A stretch of DNA of 64,000 bases from Lonicera japonica. Its lineage: Eukaryota; Streptophyta; Magnoliopsida; Dipsacales; Caprifoliaceae. The first letter of the stretch is position 1. Each line of letters opens with the position of its first letter. The notes under the pieces were generated by a model, which saw nothing but the letters and a program-made list of their open reading frames with translations, was not told the origin of the DNA and searched no databases. The DNA is taken from positions 15,416,501 through 15,480,500 of the forward strand of contig CM038469.1 of the NCBI GenBank assembly GCA_021464415.1. The letters run 5' to 3'. Positions 52,693 through 63,300 of the stretch are shown here, piece after piece. Made by a program: the position numbers and the translations under genes.

Positions 52693-53271
52693 TGTACATA
52701 GTCTTTGTGATGCATGGGCTATGATATAATTGTAGTAGCAATATAATTGGAAACTTGGAAGGTCTAGGAATTGAACTTTAGTAAAAAATCTTATTTAAAC
52801 TTAAATTTGGATTACCCGATTGGACTAGTTTTATACTCCCTAATTATAGATACCCCTATCGTTTGTTTCTCGTTGAGTTAAGTTTATTTAATATTCTGAT
52901 TTATTTAATTAGTACACTATTTTATCTTATTTATTTATTTTTAGTTCAATTGCATGTTTTCCTAATGCATTTAGGAAGCCTTTTAGGTAGAAAACTTGTG
53001 CTTTTGGATTCCCTTTAATTTTTCACCCTAGGACTAGATTTGATTTTAGTTGTAGTTTAAGTTAGTTAGTAGTTTCATTTAGTTTCATTTTTCCTCTTCT
53101 ATTCCCCATTTTAATCATCTTTCCTATATTTTCCCTTCTTCCATAAGAGAGATAACTAGAAGAAATAGGTTCCTTACTTTCCCTGTGGTTCGACCTTGGA
53201 CTTCCACAAGTATACTATAACTTGACCGCTTGCACTTGGGCATAATACTTCGCACTTTTTGAGCGTAGTCA
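52693..53271 (+). repeat. 3' fragment of the 2.69-kb LTR family
   Basis: It aligns with 42655-43188, the last part of the solo LTR, including the TAGTCTTTGT start, the GCATTTAGGAAGC block and the end TTTTTGAGCGTAGTCA. It adjoins the 244-bp repeat at 53273. It may be a recombination product. Confidence 0.8.
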
Positions 53272-53272
53272 G

Positions 53273-53516
53273 TGAGATTAATCATTTTTGGTTCTTCACG
53301 AACTACTTGAACTTATTGATTTGTCCGTGGCATTCATCTGACTTATCAATAGATATTTAGCACTCGAATGTGGCGTCTTCAATTTTCACCAAATCTGATT
53401 GTAAAAATGGTCTAGTTTTTAATTTTCTATGGTTTTCACGTGTATCTGTGTTGAGGTTCGCATAACCAAATCGTTGTGTTTGCGGGTTTCGTGCGATATC
53501 ACCGTGGGTCGTATCA
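53273..53516 (+). repeat. 3' terminal repeat (244 bp)
   Basis: The direct repeat of 48524-48767, with the ending GTATCA. TCAG lies on both sides (53269-53272 and 53517-53520), so this copy alone could also be read as a solo LTR with a 4-bp duplication. Confidence 0.68.
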
Positions 53517-54740
53517 TCAGCTATTTTCTAACCCCATTCATGATGGGTTCCTTACTTGGCATTTTCTATTTCCCAGCATTAAGAGACTTGTGGATAGTTG
53601 AGTTCTAGCCAGCTGCATTAACAACAGCTTGGAGGCTAACTTCCAAATTTCTTTTCCTTTAAGGCATATCAACGATGTCATTCTAGTCATCAAGCAGCTT
53701 AAGTATCTCGAGGTAAGTATGCATTTGAGAATCCTAACTTTGACTTGAAAAAAGGAACAATGTATACGCCCCATTCTTAAGATTAACAAATGAAGTCTCA
53801 TGTGGGGACAATTTCACCAAGAAGCCCCAACTATTGGCTCAGCACCCCCTTCTCTTATCACAACCCAAGTTAAGATTCTCGGAGGTTTTGGAACTCAGAT
53901 TCTAACTTTATGCCTATCCTCAAGCAGCCTTACCCAGTCTAGTTGATTTTCTCTTTCGTCCAACCAGTACATATCCACAAAATATAATCCAACAGTTTAT
54001 GTGAAACTCGGGGGTGATCGTCAATAGAAGTAAGCCGAGCTTTATTATAATCGATGACAAGGTTGATAGAGTCAAAATCAAGCACCTTCTTACTTGGTTT
54101 CTTGGTCATAATTATATAAGATCAAACGGAATGGTGCTAAGTAAAATTATGAGGGAAGTTTCATCAAATAAGCAATGAGATAATAGTAGTAAAAGATCTC
54201 AATCACAACCAAGTCTTTATGGTAGCCCTTCTCGGACTTGGTGAGACCCTTAACTAAGTCTGGGCACTAGACTGAGCTCTGAAGTAGTACCGAGCATGGT
54301 CTTTAAGGCAGTAGCAAAGGAAATAGTAGTAGAATATCTCCATATGAGTCAACCTCACCCTCGTTCTCCAATTTAATATAGAACAACGTAAGACTACCCT
54401 ATGCACGTTGGGGCTCATCTAATATAGAGACATCTTACAAGCCCTCAAAACATCGTATAACAAGATATTTGAGGGTAATCTAAGCCCTGCATGTTCAAAA
54501 AACATTGTATATATGGCTATCCCTCCGTCATTGGGGAGGAAAGTAGGATTCCCTACTATTTGGAATTCTAATGGTAAGTGTAACCATTTGGGATGAATCA
54601 TAGGGAGAAATCCGCTAAGCCCTTGTCAAATGTGATTGGAAACCTTGTCATTTTCTAGGTTTTTCTAAGATTTAAGAAATCAAAATTGGGAGAACACTAT
54701 AAAGGGGGGAGATCAAAAATCAAACGAAGGGTTGAAGGAC
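53517..54740 (-). pseudogene. Antisense ORF of the Tat-type element, N-terminal part
   Basis: The minus-strand fragment 54601-54419 contains LPLEFQIVGNPTFLPNDGGI and AIYTMFFEHAGLRLPSNILL. This matches the IYxxxFxAGLRxPLHP block of the putative gypsy-type transposon domain found in antisense ORFs of Tat-group elements. The frame is broken below; fragments such as 53801-53538 show no clear motif. No biochemical role is established for this family. Confidence 0.6.
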
Positions 54741-55114
54741 TTACAGTGGTTATTTCATATTCCTATATCTGAAATACAAAATCACAGGGGCCGGATTAAA
54801 TTGTTAAATCGCGAGTTGGAAGTCTTGCAAGAGAATAAAAAGAAAACAAACTTTCTACTGTTAGAAGGATGGAAAAGGAAAGTGAGAACAAATGATGATT
54901 GTTTTTGTTTAAGTTGAATTTCGACAGTTTTCGCCTTAGAAACCCTTCCCACTCATGATGAGAAGCATTAAATGCACGACACGACATCTCCCGCCATCTT
55001 TTTAAAGTTACAAACCCACTCGGGTGCCACCACGTGGATCACTGTGGGCCAAGCGAACTGAGAACAAGTGTTGATCTTCAGGTGTAATCCGAGCTCAAAC
55101 ACTTAAGGGGCAGT
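54741..55114 (+). other. Tat-type element 3' end and purine tract
   Basis: Non-coding sequence ending in ACTTAAGGGGCAGT, a purine-rich tract directly before the LTR start TGAAGGGG at 55115. Confidence 0.5.
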
Positions 55115-55486
55115 TGAAGGGGACCAATAAAAAATATTTGATCCAAGATCTAACCGGTATAGGTGCCGAGCTCACTATAGAATCTTTTTGGAGCCATATA
55201 GGGCCTGACACATAGCAATAGCGAAATGAGGCTTATGCAGCTCACCCCATAATTAACAATCACTCTACAACTACTCAACAATCATCTGCCATCATCTCCA
55301 CTCCTTCCAAACATGGGGAATGATATATATCAGATTGTAAGAGTTAGTCCTTTACACTTATAAAAGAGACTAGCCCTTAACATTTCAAATCATGGAAAAA
55401 ATTAGCCAAGCATAGGTTTTTTACCAAATTTGTATCCTCTATTCATCATCTTGTAACCACCAATATCATTCAATAAAATACAGTCA
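55115..55486 (+). repeat. 3' LTR of the Tat-type element (about 372 bp)
   Basis: It starts TGAAGGGGACCAATAA after the purine tract and ends AATAAAATACAGTCA. It has a TATA-like CTTATAAAAGAG near 55358 and AATAAA at 55472-55477, as expected for promoter and polyadenylation signal. A scrap with the same start lies at 14892. No second full copy is present to confirm its length. Confidence 0.6.
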
Positions 55487-58400
55487 ACTTCATCAAAGGG
55501 TGAGCATATATCAGACCTATAATCCCTTAGCCAGAAGAATCAATGACTTTCATATTTTTTATTTTTTTTTATAAATACAATATCAAATTGAAAAAAAAAA
55601 GTGTTACTTGGATTTTAGGCTACATAGTTTTGATGAAATTGATTTTGCGGTAATTTATATGAGGGGCAAAATATGTAGTTTGCATCATTTTTTCGGTTGG
55701 CTAAAGGTTTGGATGGTTTGGCTAATAGAACCATCTAAAATGGACCCCCAAAGTATAAGAAATGGAAACTGTGAACCCCTAACATAATTTCAATAAAATT
55801 ATAAACCCCAAAACTCAAATGACCCTTTTATTTATTCCTTTTCGGAATTTGTAATTAAATCAAGAGTCCAAATATATATTAGATTATATATTTTTGTCAC
55901 TCGTAGCATGGTCACATAATATAACCGGTGCATTTTCATTAAGATTATATAATTTTCTCTTAGAAGTAGTGTAAAAAATAATGTTAAATTAGCACAAATG
56001 CATAATGCTAGATAATTATTGATATTGGCACGTTAATTTAAATTATCTTTAATGATATTAAAAAAAATTATATAAAAAATTATTAAAAATAATTTTAAAT
56101 GATACGATATCTTTATACGTAAAAACTTGCCCCACAAACGGAATCTTGTAAGAGAAAGAAAAATAAATGAAAGGATAGCAACGTCACAAACCACTTTGAG
56201 CTAAATTTGTGGTGCCAACTTGCATGGCAACTTGCAATTACTATATAATCAAAATAATGAGAGTCAGGGGGTCCCACTGACCCCACATTTTCTCTACTGG
56301 GCCAATTTGGAGAAGAATTACTTGCCGAAAGAAAGTGACATATATTAAATTAAATAATTAAATAATAACAACCCCACCATACAAAAGTGGTAGAAAATTG
56401 GGTTTGGTTGCCCTAAAGAGCGATAAGCAATGCCAATTCTTTTTTGGTGCAAGAGGGATAAGCAATGCTACATAGAGTCTTCCACCAGCTCCTTTTTTTT
56501 TTTTTTTTATGAATAGTGATAGATCCAGGTGGCAACATATATGACATATTACAAGCTTAATCACTTGCGTTCGAGCCCAGATCTAATCTTCTACCAGTTT
56601 TAAAATTTTTACTACACGGAATATAAATGCCAAGTCTGAAAATTATATAAAGAAAAATCTTAATAGATGAATTAAAATATATAGTTTCCATCTCATATTG
56701 AAAATTCTCCTTTTTTCTTAAATTTATTTTGAAAATCCTCTTTGGAAAGCCAGTATGTTAATTAACCTACGTTATAAACATTTATAAATACCCTAATTAA
56801 TTATAAATGAGGGAGAGAGAATGAATTGCATATTTGTCGTATCATTTTCTTATATAGTTCAAAACACATGTATATATGTCTACGAGGTTAACTTGAAGAT
56901 GCTTGAGATATATCTAACTTGAACAAAAAATTAAACAAAGATAATAAAGTAGCTTGGTTGATAAATGCATGTTTAACCTATCAAATATACAATATTCGAA
57001 CTCTATTGCAAGTAAATTTTTAATGAAAAAAAGAACATAGGAGCGAAAAGGGCAAGCCAAAAGGTCTAATGCGACTATATAGCACGCCTGAGAAAGAAAT
57101 CTAGTACTCAACTTCTCTTTTTTATCAGGAGTCAATTACCCATTTTTTAAGAGTTGAGACTTATTTATATTCCCTTCTTTGATCTTTAATTTCATATATT
57201 GTCAAAGTGCTTTTAATTTATTAATTAAGAAAGAAAAAACAAAACATAAGTACAACAATATCTAACACAATTAAACAACTAATAAACAAAATCAAGGTAA
57301 TAAGTACAACTAGTTAAATGTTCAAGTTACAAGAAGAAACACAGATTAAAGGCATCAAAAAAAATTTAAATAAATTTTAAGCATTAAGTATTGATGTAGA
57401 GTTTGATTCATAATTTCAACTAATAGACACCATGACTTGGATCTACATCTACTGACAATTAAAGCATATATTTATATAGTGAATACAAATTAATTATTAA
57501 AGATATTATATATATATATATATATTTATATAATGTAAAAGAAAATAGGGCCTGCATCAGCACCAAGAAGCTTGGAATTTGTCGTGGTTGGTTATATTAT
57601 ATTCAATTATTCAATCGAAAAGGAACGGTTGTGAATTCCGCGTCACACTTTTCTCTTGTCCAATTTATCATATATATATATGGATATATTGTATTTTGTG
57701 TGTATATATATGTATGTATGTGGGGTGGCCCCTCAATTACATATTACACGTCAAACCCATGTGTCATTGTTTAATTTGACCATATCCATATGCATATCTT
57801 CTATATTTATTCTTTTTTTCATATTTTGAGGACCCTAAAAAAGATTCCTCTCATTTTCGTCCTTTTACTTTTACCTCCTATCACATACTCACAAATAAAA
57901 GAGCAAAAATATGGTAGGAGGTTAAAAAGAAAAAAAAAATGGTGAAAATTTAACTCCTTGACATTAGTTGTGTATAATTGGATACACATAATAAATTAGG
58001 AAGAGAGGTAAAGGGAAAGGAAAATATGAAACTCGTAACATTCTATTTATATGAAAAGATGTCTTGCCATCACAGCGAGTGTCCAAATTTCATGTTGTTA
58101 GGAAACATATTCACAATTCACGGCAATAGTTGTAGTTTGTGGACCGATAATGTTTAACTCTACTATTGCAACCACCTAAAAATTATGTAAAAGAACAAGA
58201 TAAAGGAACTGAAACTTTGTTTTGGTCAAAATGTACTTATTATGAGCAGTTGGAAAACCAATAATTTTAAATAAACATAAATATCTAACATAAAAAACCT
58301 GGTATATCAAATGTGGCCATCGTTTATTAATTAAAAGAACCTTATTACAATATGTTATAAATTATATAGGGTATGTAGTATCTATGAGAGAAACAATGAG

Positions 58401-58903
58401 AATGTTAAAACGTAAAGTTTTGTTATGCAAATATATAAATTATATAGAGTAGGTAGTATGTATTACAAATTTAATAGTCATATGGTCCAAATCCCACCAA
58501 GCCAGAATTAATTTTATTTACTTTAAGAAACTATAAAATTATGTAACTCAATTAAAAAAATAAAAAAATGCTAGTTGTAGCGAATGGTGTATATATATAC
58601 CCAATTAGTAATTAAGATGAACAAGTGGGGTGAGAAATGGGAATATGAGGTGGAATGAAGCCAAATATTTGGAAAGAAAGAAGGTTCCGTGGGCCAATCC
58701 AAATGCGGCGAGACGCTGCATTTTCCACCCAAATTCACTGAACCTCTCTTTTTCCATCTCTCTTCTTTTTTTAATTTACAATGTCCAATTTGGATATGAT
58801 TTTTTATCTTAGTGTGTATAGATGAGGTGGAACCCACTCACCTCAACCCTCAAAGATAGGAGCAGATGAAAACCCCAAATTAAGGGGAAGACAGAATATA
58901 TTT

Positions 58904-58943
58904 GTATATATATATATATATATATTATGTGTATATATATATA
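58904..58943. repeat. (TA)n/(TG)n compound microsatellite
   Basis: A TA run, interrupted by TTATGTGTA, followed by a second TA run and TGTGTG. Confidence 0.9.
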
Positions 58944-59379
58944 TGTGTGTCCACCTTTAGGATAGACCTTTCCCTTGGAGTTGAAAATTTTAGGTACAGA
59001 TCAGTTCGTACAAATCGATCTTTTTAATGATAATTTTGTCTCATAAAAATTATTTTCTAATACTTTTATGACGAACAAATATGGTGAAAAGGCTCGATCC
59101 GTGCAGAACGGTCTATACCAGAAACAAACTCTTTATTTTAGTACCATTTTTTTAATGTTGATTTTTTTATTATTATTTTAGAAATTTTGTGTTGAATTTT
59201 TTGTTGCTAAAAACAAATTGCAGTGAAATGTCACTATTTTTTAATACAAGCCATTATAGATCTATATAGTTCTTAGAAGAGGAGGAGAGAGAAATTGTGT
59301 TGTGGCATCATGTGTGGATTATTACACTCTTGACCACCCGAGCAAAGGACAAATCTCAATTCTTTATATATTTAACTAC

Positions 59380-59510
59380 AAACTTTTAATGCTAAAATTT
59401 GGTTATAATATCAGTCAATTGGTTCAAAAAATAAACTTTTAATTCTAAAATTTGGTTACAACATCAATCAATTCGTCCAAGAAACAAACTTTTAATGCTA
59501 CAATATGTTA
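59380..59510. repeat. 53-bp tandem repeat, about 2.4 copies
   Basis: AAACTTTTAATGCTAAAATT recurs at about 59380, 59433 and 59486, followed by TGGTTATAATATCAGTCAAT-type sequence. It is non-coding. Confidence 0.85.
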
Positions 59511-60107
59511 ATTATTGACAAATTCTAACAAAACTGTACTAAAAAATATTTGTTCAAACATTATTAATACTTAAGTTTTATTCTTTTTTTTATGATGACG
59601 ATATAATGAGTCTAAATACATTCATACATCTTTCTTTATTTCAGTAATTATAAATGTACACATAAAGTAATGAAACAGATGTAACTTTTCTTACTCTATG
59701 CTCATGTTTGAATCACAAAAATCTCATTTTCTTTTTCTTTATTCATGGTCGACCACAATATAGAAGTGTTTAAGTACATATTTACCTAAGAGTCCATAAT
59801 AAAAAAAAATGATGCTCTTGCCCCTTTTTTACCTATGTTAAAAAAGAAATGGTTGGAGAAAGAGGAGAAAGAAAGTTGAAGGTGACATCAACCCTCTACC
59901 CACTTCTTCTCTTCAATTGGTCGCAAGCTGCTAACTTTTGTGTGCTTTGACCCCACATTCCACCTTATACATAATTAATTGGAATTGGCATATCATACCC
60001 AAAAAAAAAAAAAAAAAAAGGAACCATTAAAAGCAAAAAAAATGTTTAAAACAACTCTCATTGATTCTTTCTCCCAATCCATACGCCTCTTTCCACCCTC
60101 CAAAAGA

Positions 60108-60109
<2 letters not shown>

Positions 60110-60151
<42 letters not shown>
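60110..60151. repeat. (CT)n microsatellite
   Basis: About 21 CT dinucleotides without interruption. Confidence 0.97.
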
Positions 60152-60158
<7 letters not shown>

Positions 60159-60511
60159 AAGCTACAAGGGTTCGACTTGTACAACACAATTGTGCCTCCA
60201 ACAAATATCATATATGTTTAACATTTGAGCAATATTATTTAGTATTTAAAAAAAATCTAAAAATAACTTTTAACCGATTAGTATTATTTATCATTTTTTT
60301 TTTCTTTTAAACTCCAATATAAATATATAATGAAAATTTATTTAAATTACAGTTTTTAGACTACACAGTATTTCTCTAATATCTTTTTGGAAAAAAAGCT
60401 CTAAGTCTTAACAATCAATAATTCTATCATTATCGAATATGATAAAAGTTCAATATCGCATAAAAAGATTATTTATTTATCTATTATTACCATGTGACAA
60501 TTAAATCATTA

Positions 60512-60866
60512 GGGGCGGTATTATTTACACCCTTTATACTTGTTACAAACACTCGTTGAATGTAAATTTATTATCACTAACAATCCCTTAGGCTCGCCTG
60601 ATGAAAGGCGAATACAATTAGATACAATCGGCCCATTTAGGAAGAATTTGTTGGTGAAAATTCGTCTAACATTAAGCAGTAAAGTGTTGAATTGCACTTA
60701 CATAAAATCCGTTCAAATAGTGAGAGTGTGTTGCTAAGCACTCGCCTAACATCAAGTAATGGAGAGAGTGTGTGTGTGATAAATAAGAAAATGTTAAAAT
60801 GTGTTTTTAGTAAAATTTTAACGGAATGTGTTTGTGATAAATTTAGAGGCGTAAATAATACCGCCG
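60512..60866. mobile_element. hAT-type MITE (355 bp)
   Basis: The left end is GGGGCGGTATTATTTACACC. The right end in reverse complement is CGGCGGTATTATTTACGCCT, giving inverted repeats of 20 bp with two mismatches. The flanks are AATCATTA (60504-60511) and AATCACTA (60867-60874), an 8-bp target duplication with one mismatch. An 8-bp duplication with GC-rich short TIRs is the signature of hAT elements. The interior is non-coding, although three overlapping short ORFs exist. It needs a transposase from elsewhere. Confidence 0.8.
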
Positions 60867-60874
60867 AATCACTA

Positions 60875-62264
60875 GACATTATTGCTCTAGTAATTTCATA
60901 CTTTTCAGTCATTACTGTCACATAAATGGTTAATTAATATAATTCATTTATTAAATGTAAAAGATTAGAATTTAAACAAAACTTGTTTTTTTGTGGGGAT
61001 GGTGCAACATCAAATCCTTTCAAATGATGCTGCGGCAGGAGAAGATCGAATTGAAATGTATGATTGTGATTAAATGTAACGTGTCCGAAAATTTTTTACA
61101 AGCATATATAATTAGTAATTAATTAGACTAGTGGACTAATTAACGATGGAAGGATATTTCGTTTTCCTCATAATATCTGGGAATTGATGGTTTAATTTGT
61201 CTACGGTGAAGAAAATTACTCTAGCGTATAAAAATATCAAGGCCCCGTTTAGTAGAAATATAGGAAATTATAATAATAACAATCTATTTTATAAATCAAA
61301 AAAAAAATTGATTCAATTGAGTAATGTGATAAAATGTTCACTTACTTTTTCACTTTTTTCATATAAATTTCATTTTTTGACTTCTTACAATTAAATTATA
61401 TTCCTTTTCATTTTTCATCTTGTTAATAACAAAAGACGATAAGTAAAAGAAATGACCAACTAATGATCTAGCTTCTCTTTTTCTTTTTTTATCTTTTTTT
61501 TTTATTTTATTTTATTTTTTGGAGTACAAAGATTGGGTAAAAATCGAGTGTTTGAGGACGCGAATAGCTGCCTTCTTGCTACTCACAAGACACTATCATA
61601 TAATAATTTCTTACATTGGTTAGGATTATAAAAAAAAAAAAATTGTTTTATACCCACAGCAGCTTCATTTTCTCATATATATATCTTAAAACCAGTCAAT
61701 TAACCAATTTCCAAGGCTTTAATTTCATTTTTTGCTTCAAAGAATCAAGATTATCAATGTTTCACTTCCCATAGTGATATGCCCAAAAGAACTATAAGAA
61801 GGTATGAACATAATAAATTTGACAGGGAGAGGAGTATATGAAGGTATGAACATAGTAAATTCAACATTCCCACATGAATTGAAGCACTAAACACAATTTC
61901 CCTCCAATGAAATTTGTTTCTTTCTTTGTTGAACCTTGAAATTGTTTTAATTAATTCACCACCAAATCCCCAAAAAAAAAAAAAACCGAAAAAATTATTT
62001 ATTGACTATGAATTCAATACTTATTACTAAACAACGAGAGAGAGAGTACAAAACAAGGAAACAATCAAAGGCAAACTTTCATTTTTCCCCTTGCACATAA
62101 GAAATGAGGGAAATCCTGTGCCTGTGACTTACAAAACCTTCTCGCCGGAATTCAATTCCGGGATAGTAAACTTACAAAAAGATTAAAATTAATACCGGCA
62201 AATACAAACACTACTTTTTTTTTTTCTTTTCGTCAGAATTTAACACTACTTCAAAAGTTCAAAT
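60875..62264. other. Intergenic DNA 3' of the LBD gene
   Basis: AT-rich with A/T runs; no exon or TIR pair was recognised. The last 200 bp is the 3' flank of the LBD gene and should hold its 3' UTR; no clear polyadenylation signal was fixed. Confidence 0.6.
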
Positions 62265-63036
62265 TTAACCAAACAAGTTCAAAAGTTTTGGCTCCTCTCC
62301 ATGTACTCCTCCGAAACCACTTTCAAAGCAAGTTGTAGTCACCGATTCCTCGGAATTCCTCGACGGAGTTCCCGGCCGCCGCTTCTCCGGCAAGGAACTA
62401 TTCATTTTCGCCGGAAAACCTTGCGTTAAGCTGAGATCGAGATCGGCTAACTTGGTAACTTTGGATTGTTCGAATCTCCTACGCTTCTGCACATTTGATC
62501 GAGAATTAGAACTCGGATCTCGAAGATTGAACATGTCAGTGCACGTGACTTCTGCTTCGGAGCCGTCATCGAGTTCCGGCAAGGTCGGAGCTCCGGTGAG
62601 TAACTCCGGGATCGGCCGTAACGCGCCGCCGCGGAGGACGGTCTCCACCGCCGACTGACAGACCTGCCAGTTCCCGGACCACATCAGCCCGACTGCTCCG
62701 TTCACCGGATTAACCGTCCGTCCGGCTGCTTCGAACAACAGAGACTGAAACAAAGCTGCAAAATCAAAAACCTAATTAGGCCTGATAACGTTATTCATAA
62801 GATATAAAAAATTTGAGCGTCAGAAAAAAGTGAGAGATAGATAATTACTGACCAGGTCTTTGATTTTCAGGTACGGCAGAAATGAAGGACATGAGGCCGG
62901 CACGGCCGAAGAACTTGGCGACGAAGACAGTAGCGTGGCCTTGTGACTCGGCAGTGTCAATCCACTGCAAACACGGCCGGAGAATACAGTTCTCGCTGCA
63001 TCCTTTCCGAAGAACACGGCATCCATTGCAGCTCAT
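62265..63036 (-). CDS. Class II LOB-domain transcription factor (LBD37/38/39-like)
   Basis: A complete two-exon gene: exon 1 63036-62853, intron 62852-62756 (GTCAGT...TTGCAG, phase 1), exon 2 62755-62265, 224 codons ending in TAA. The start is the ATG at 63036; the open frame upstream lacks an ATG. Residues 3-17 form the zinc-binding CX2CX6CX3C block ([15 protein letters not shown]). [15 protein letters not shown] and the [18 protein letters not shown] block complete the LOB domain, which ends near residue 114. The class I leucine zipper is absent. The C-terminal half has KRRR (152-155, possible nuclear signal) and LDLSL (167-171, an EAR-type repression motif). In Arabidopsis, LBD37, 38 and 39 are nitrate-induced nuclear repressors of anthocyanin and nitrogen-response genes; that role is inferred here from similarity. 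Ala72 stands where most relatives have Cys. Confidence 0.95.
62756..62852 (-). other. LBD intron (97 bp)
   Basis: Donor G|GTCAGT and acceptor TTTTGCAG|C on the minus strand. It lies after residue 61 (...NQRP) inside the LOB domain, the conserved intron position of this gene class. Removing it joins the two domain halves in frame. Confidence 0.93.
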
Positions 63037-63300
63037 CTCGCTATATCCGTACGTATATATATATGAGTGCGAAAGTATTGTGAGTATCACCGACAGATGA
63101 AAGAGAGGATGAGGAATTTGAGGCGGAGAAATGAAAACGCAGAGAGAGAAAGAGTGCTTTGGCCCCAAGAAAGGGTAAAACTGTAACCAAGATAGAGGAA
63201 TTAGGGACTAATAAGAGATGGGAGAGAGAGGTGGTTAGATATATAAAGGTGGAAAAGTAGAGAGAGAGAGAGAGTGTGTGCGGTGTGATTAACTATGGTT
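63037..63300 (-). promoter_or_regulatory. LBD 5' UTR and core promoter
   Basis: On the minus strand a TATA box (TTTATATAT) lies at 63239-63247. That puts the start of transcription near 63210 and gives a 5' UTR of about 175 nt. A CT-rich run (63258-63274) lies just upstream of the TATA box, and the leader itself is pyrimidine-rich (63137-63152). CT tracts around the core promoter are common in plant genes. The leader contains no upstream ATG in the coding frame. Confidence 0.6.

Larger units (their letters stand above)
48524..53516 (+). mobile_element. Ty3/gypsy element with 244-bp terminal repeats, pol truncated
   Basis: Two direct repeats of equal length (48524-48767 and 53273-53516) begin TGAGATTAATC. 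They enclose a primer binding site, gag with an intact zinc knuckle, protease and RT. RNase H and integrase are missing: after RT, near 52500, the sequence switches to an AACCGAA-rich segment and a piece of a foreign LTR. No 5-bp duplication is visible at the outer edges (TTGAG and TCAGC). It interrupts the Tat antisense ORF. Confidence 0.65.
37019..55486 (+). mobile_element. Decayed Tat-type Ty3/gypsy element with three insertions
   Basis: Plus-strand order: gag (about 37100-37930), protease, RT, RNase H, second RNase H, integrase, a hairpin-forming tandem repeat, an antisense ORF and a short 3' LTR (55115-55486). The two RNase H domains and the antisense ORF are known traits of Tat-group elements. 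It is interrupted at 40500-43188, 46229-48202 and 48524-53516. The 5' LTR is missing; the left edge is simply the end of the neighbouring LTR at 37018. Confidence 0.75.
55487..60511. other. AT-rich intergenic DNA
   Basis: No coding similarity was found on either strand. It holds TA microsatellites near 57507-57524, 57669-57680 and 58904-58925, long A and T runs (56493-56508, 60001-60018), a 53-bp tandem repeat at 59380-59510 and a CT microsatellite at 60110-60151. The short ORFs here have no domain and low-complexity composition. Confidence 0.65.

Noticed and set aside
57579..57779. 66-codon ORF in the intergenic region
   Set aside because: It is low complexity around a TA microsatellite, with no similarity and no promoter context.
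62882..63100. Plus-strand ORF opposite LBD exon 1
   Set aside because: It is a shadow of the LBD coding strand.
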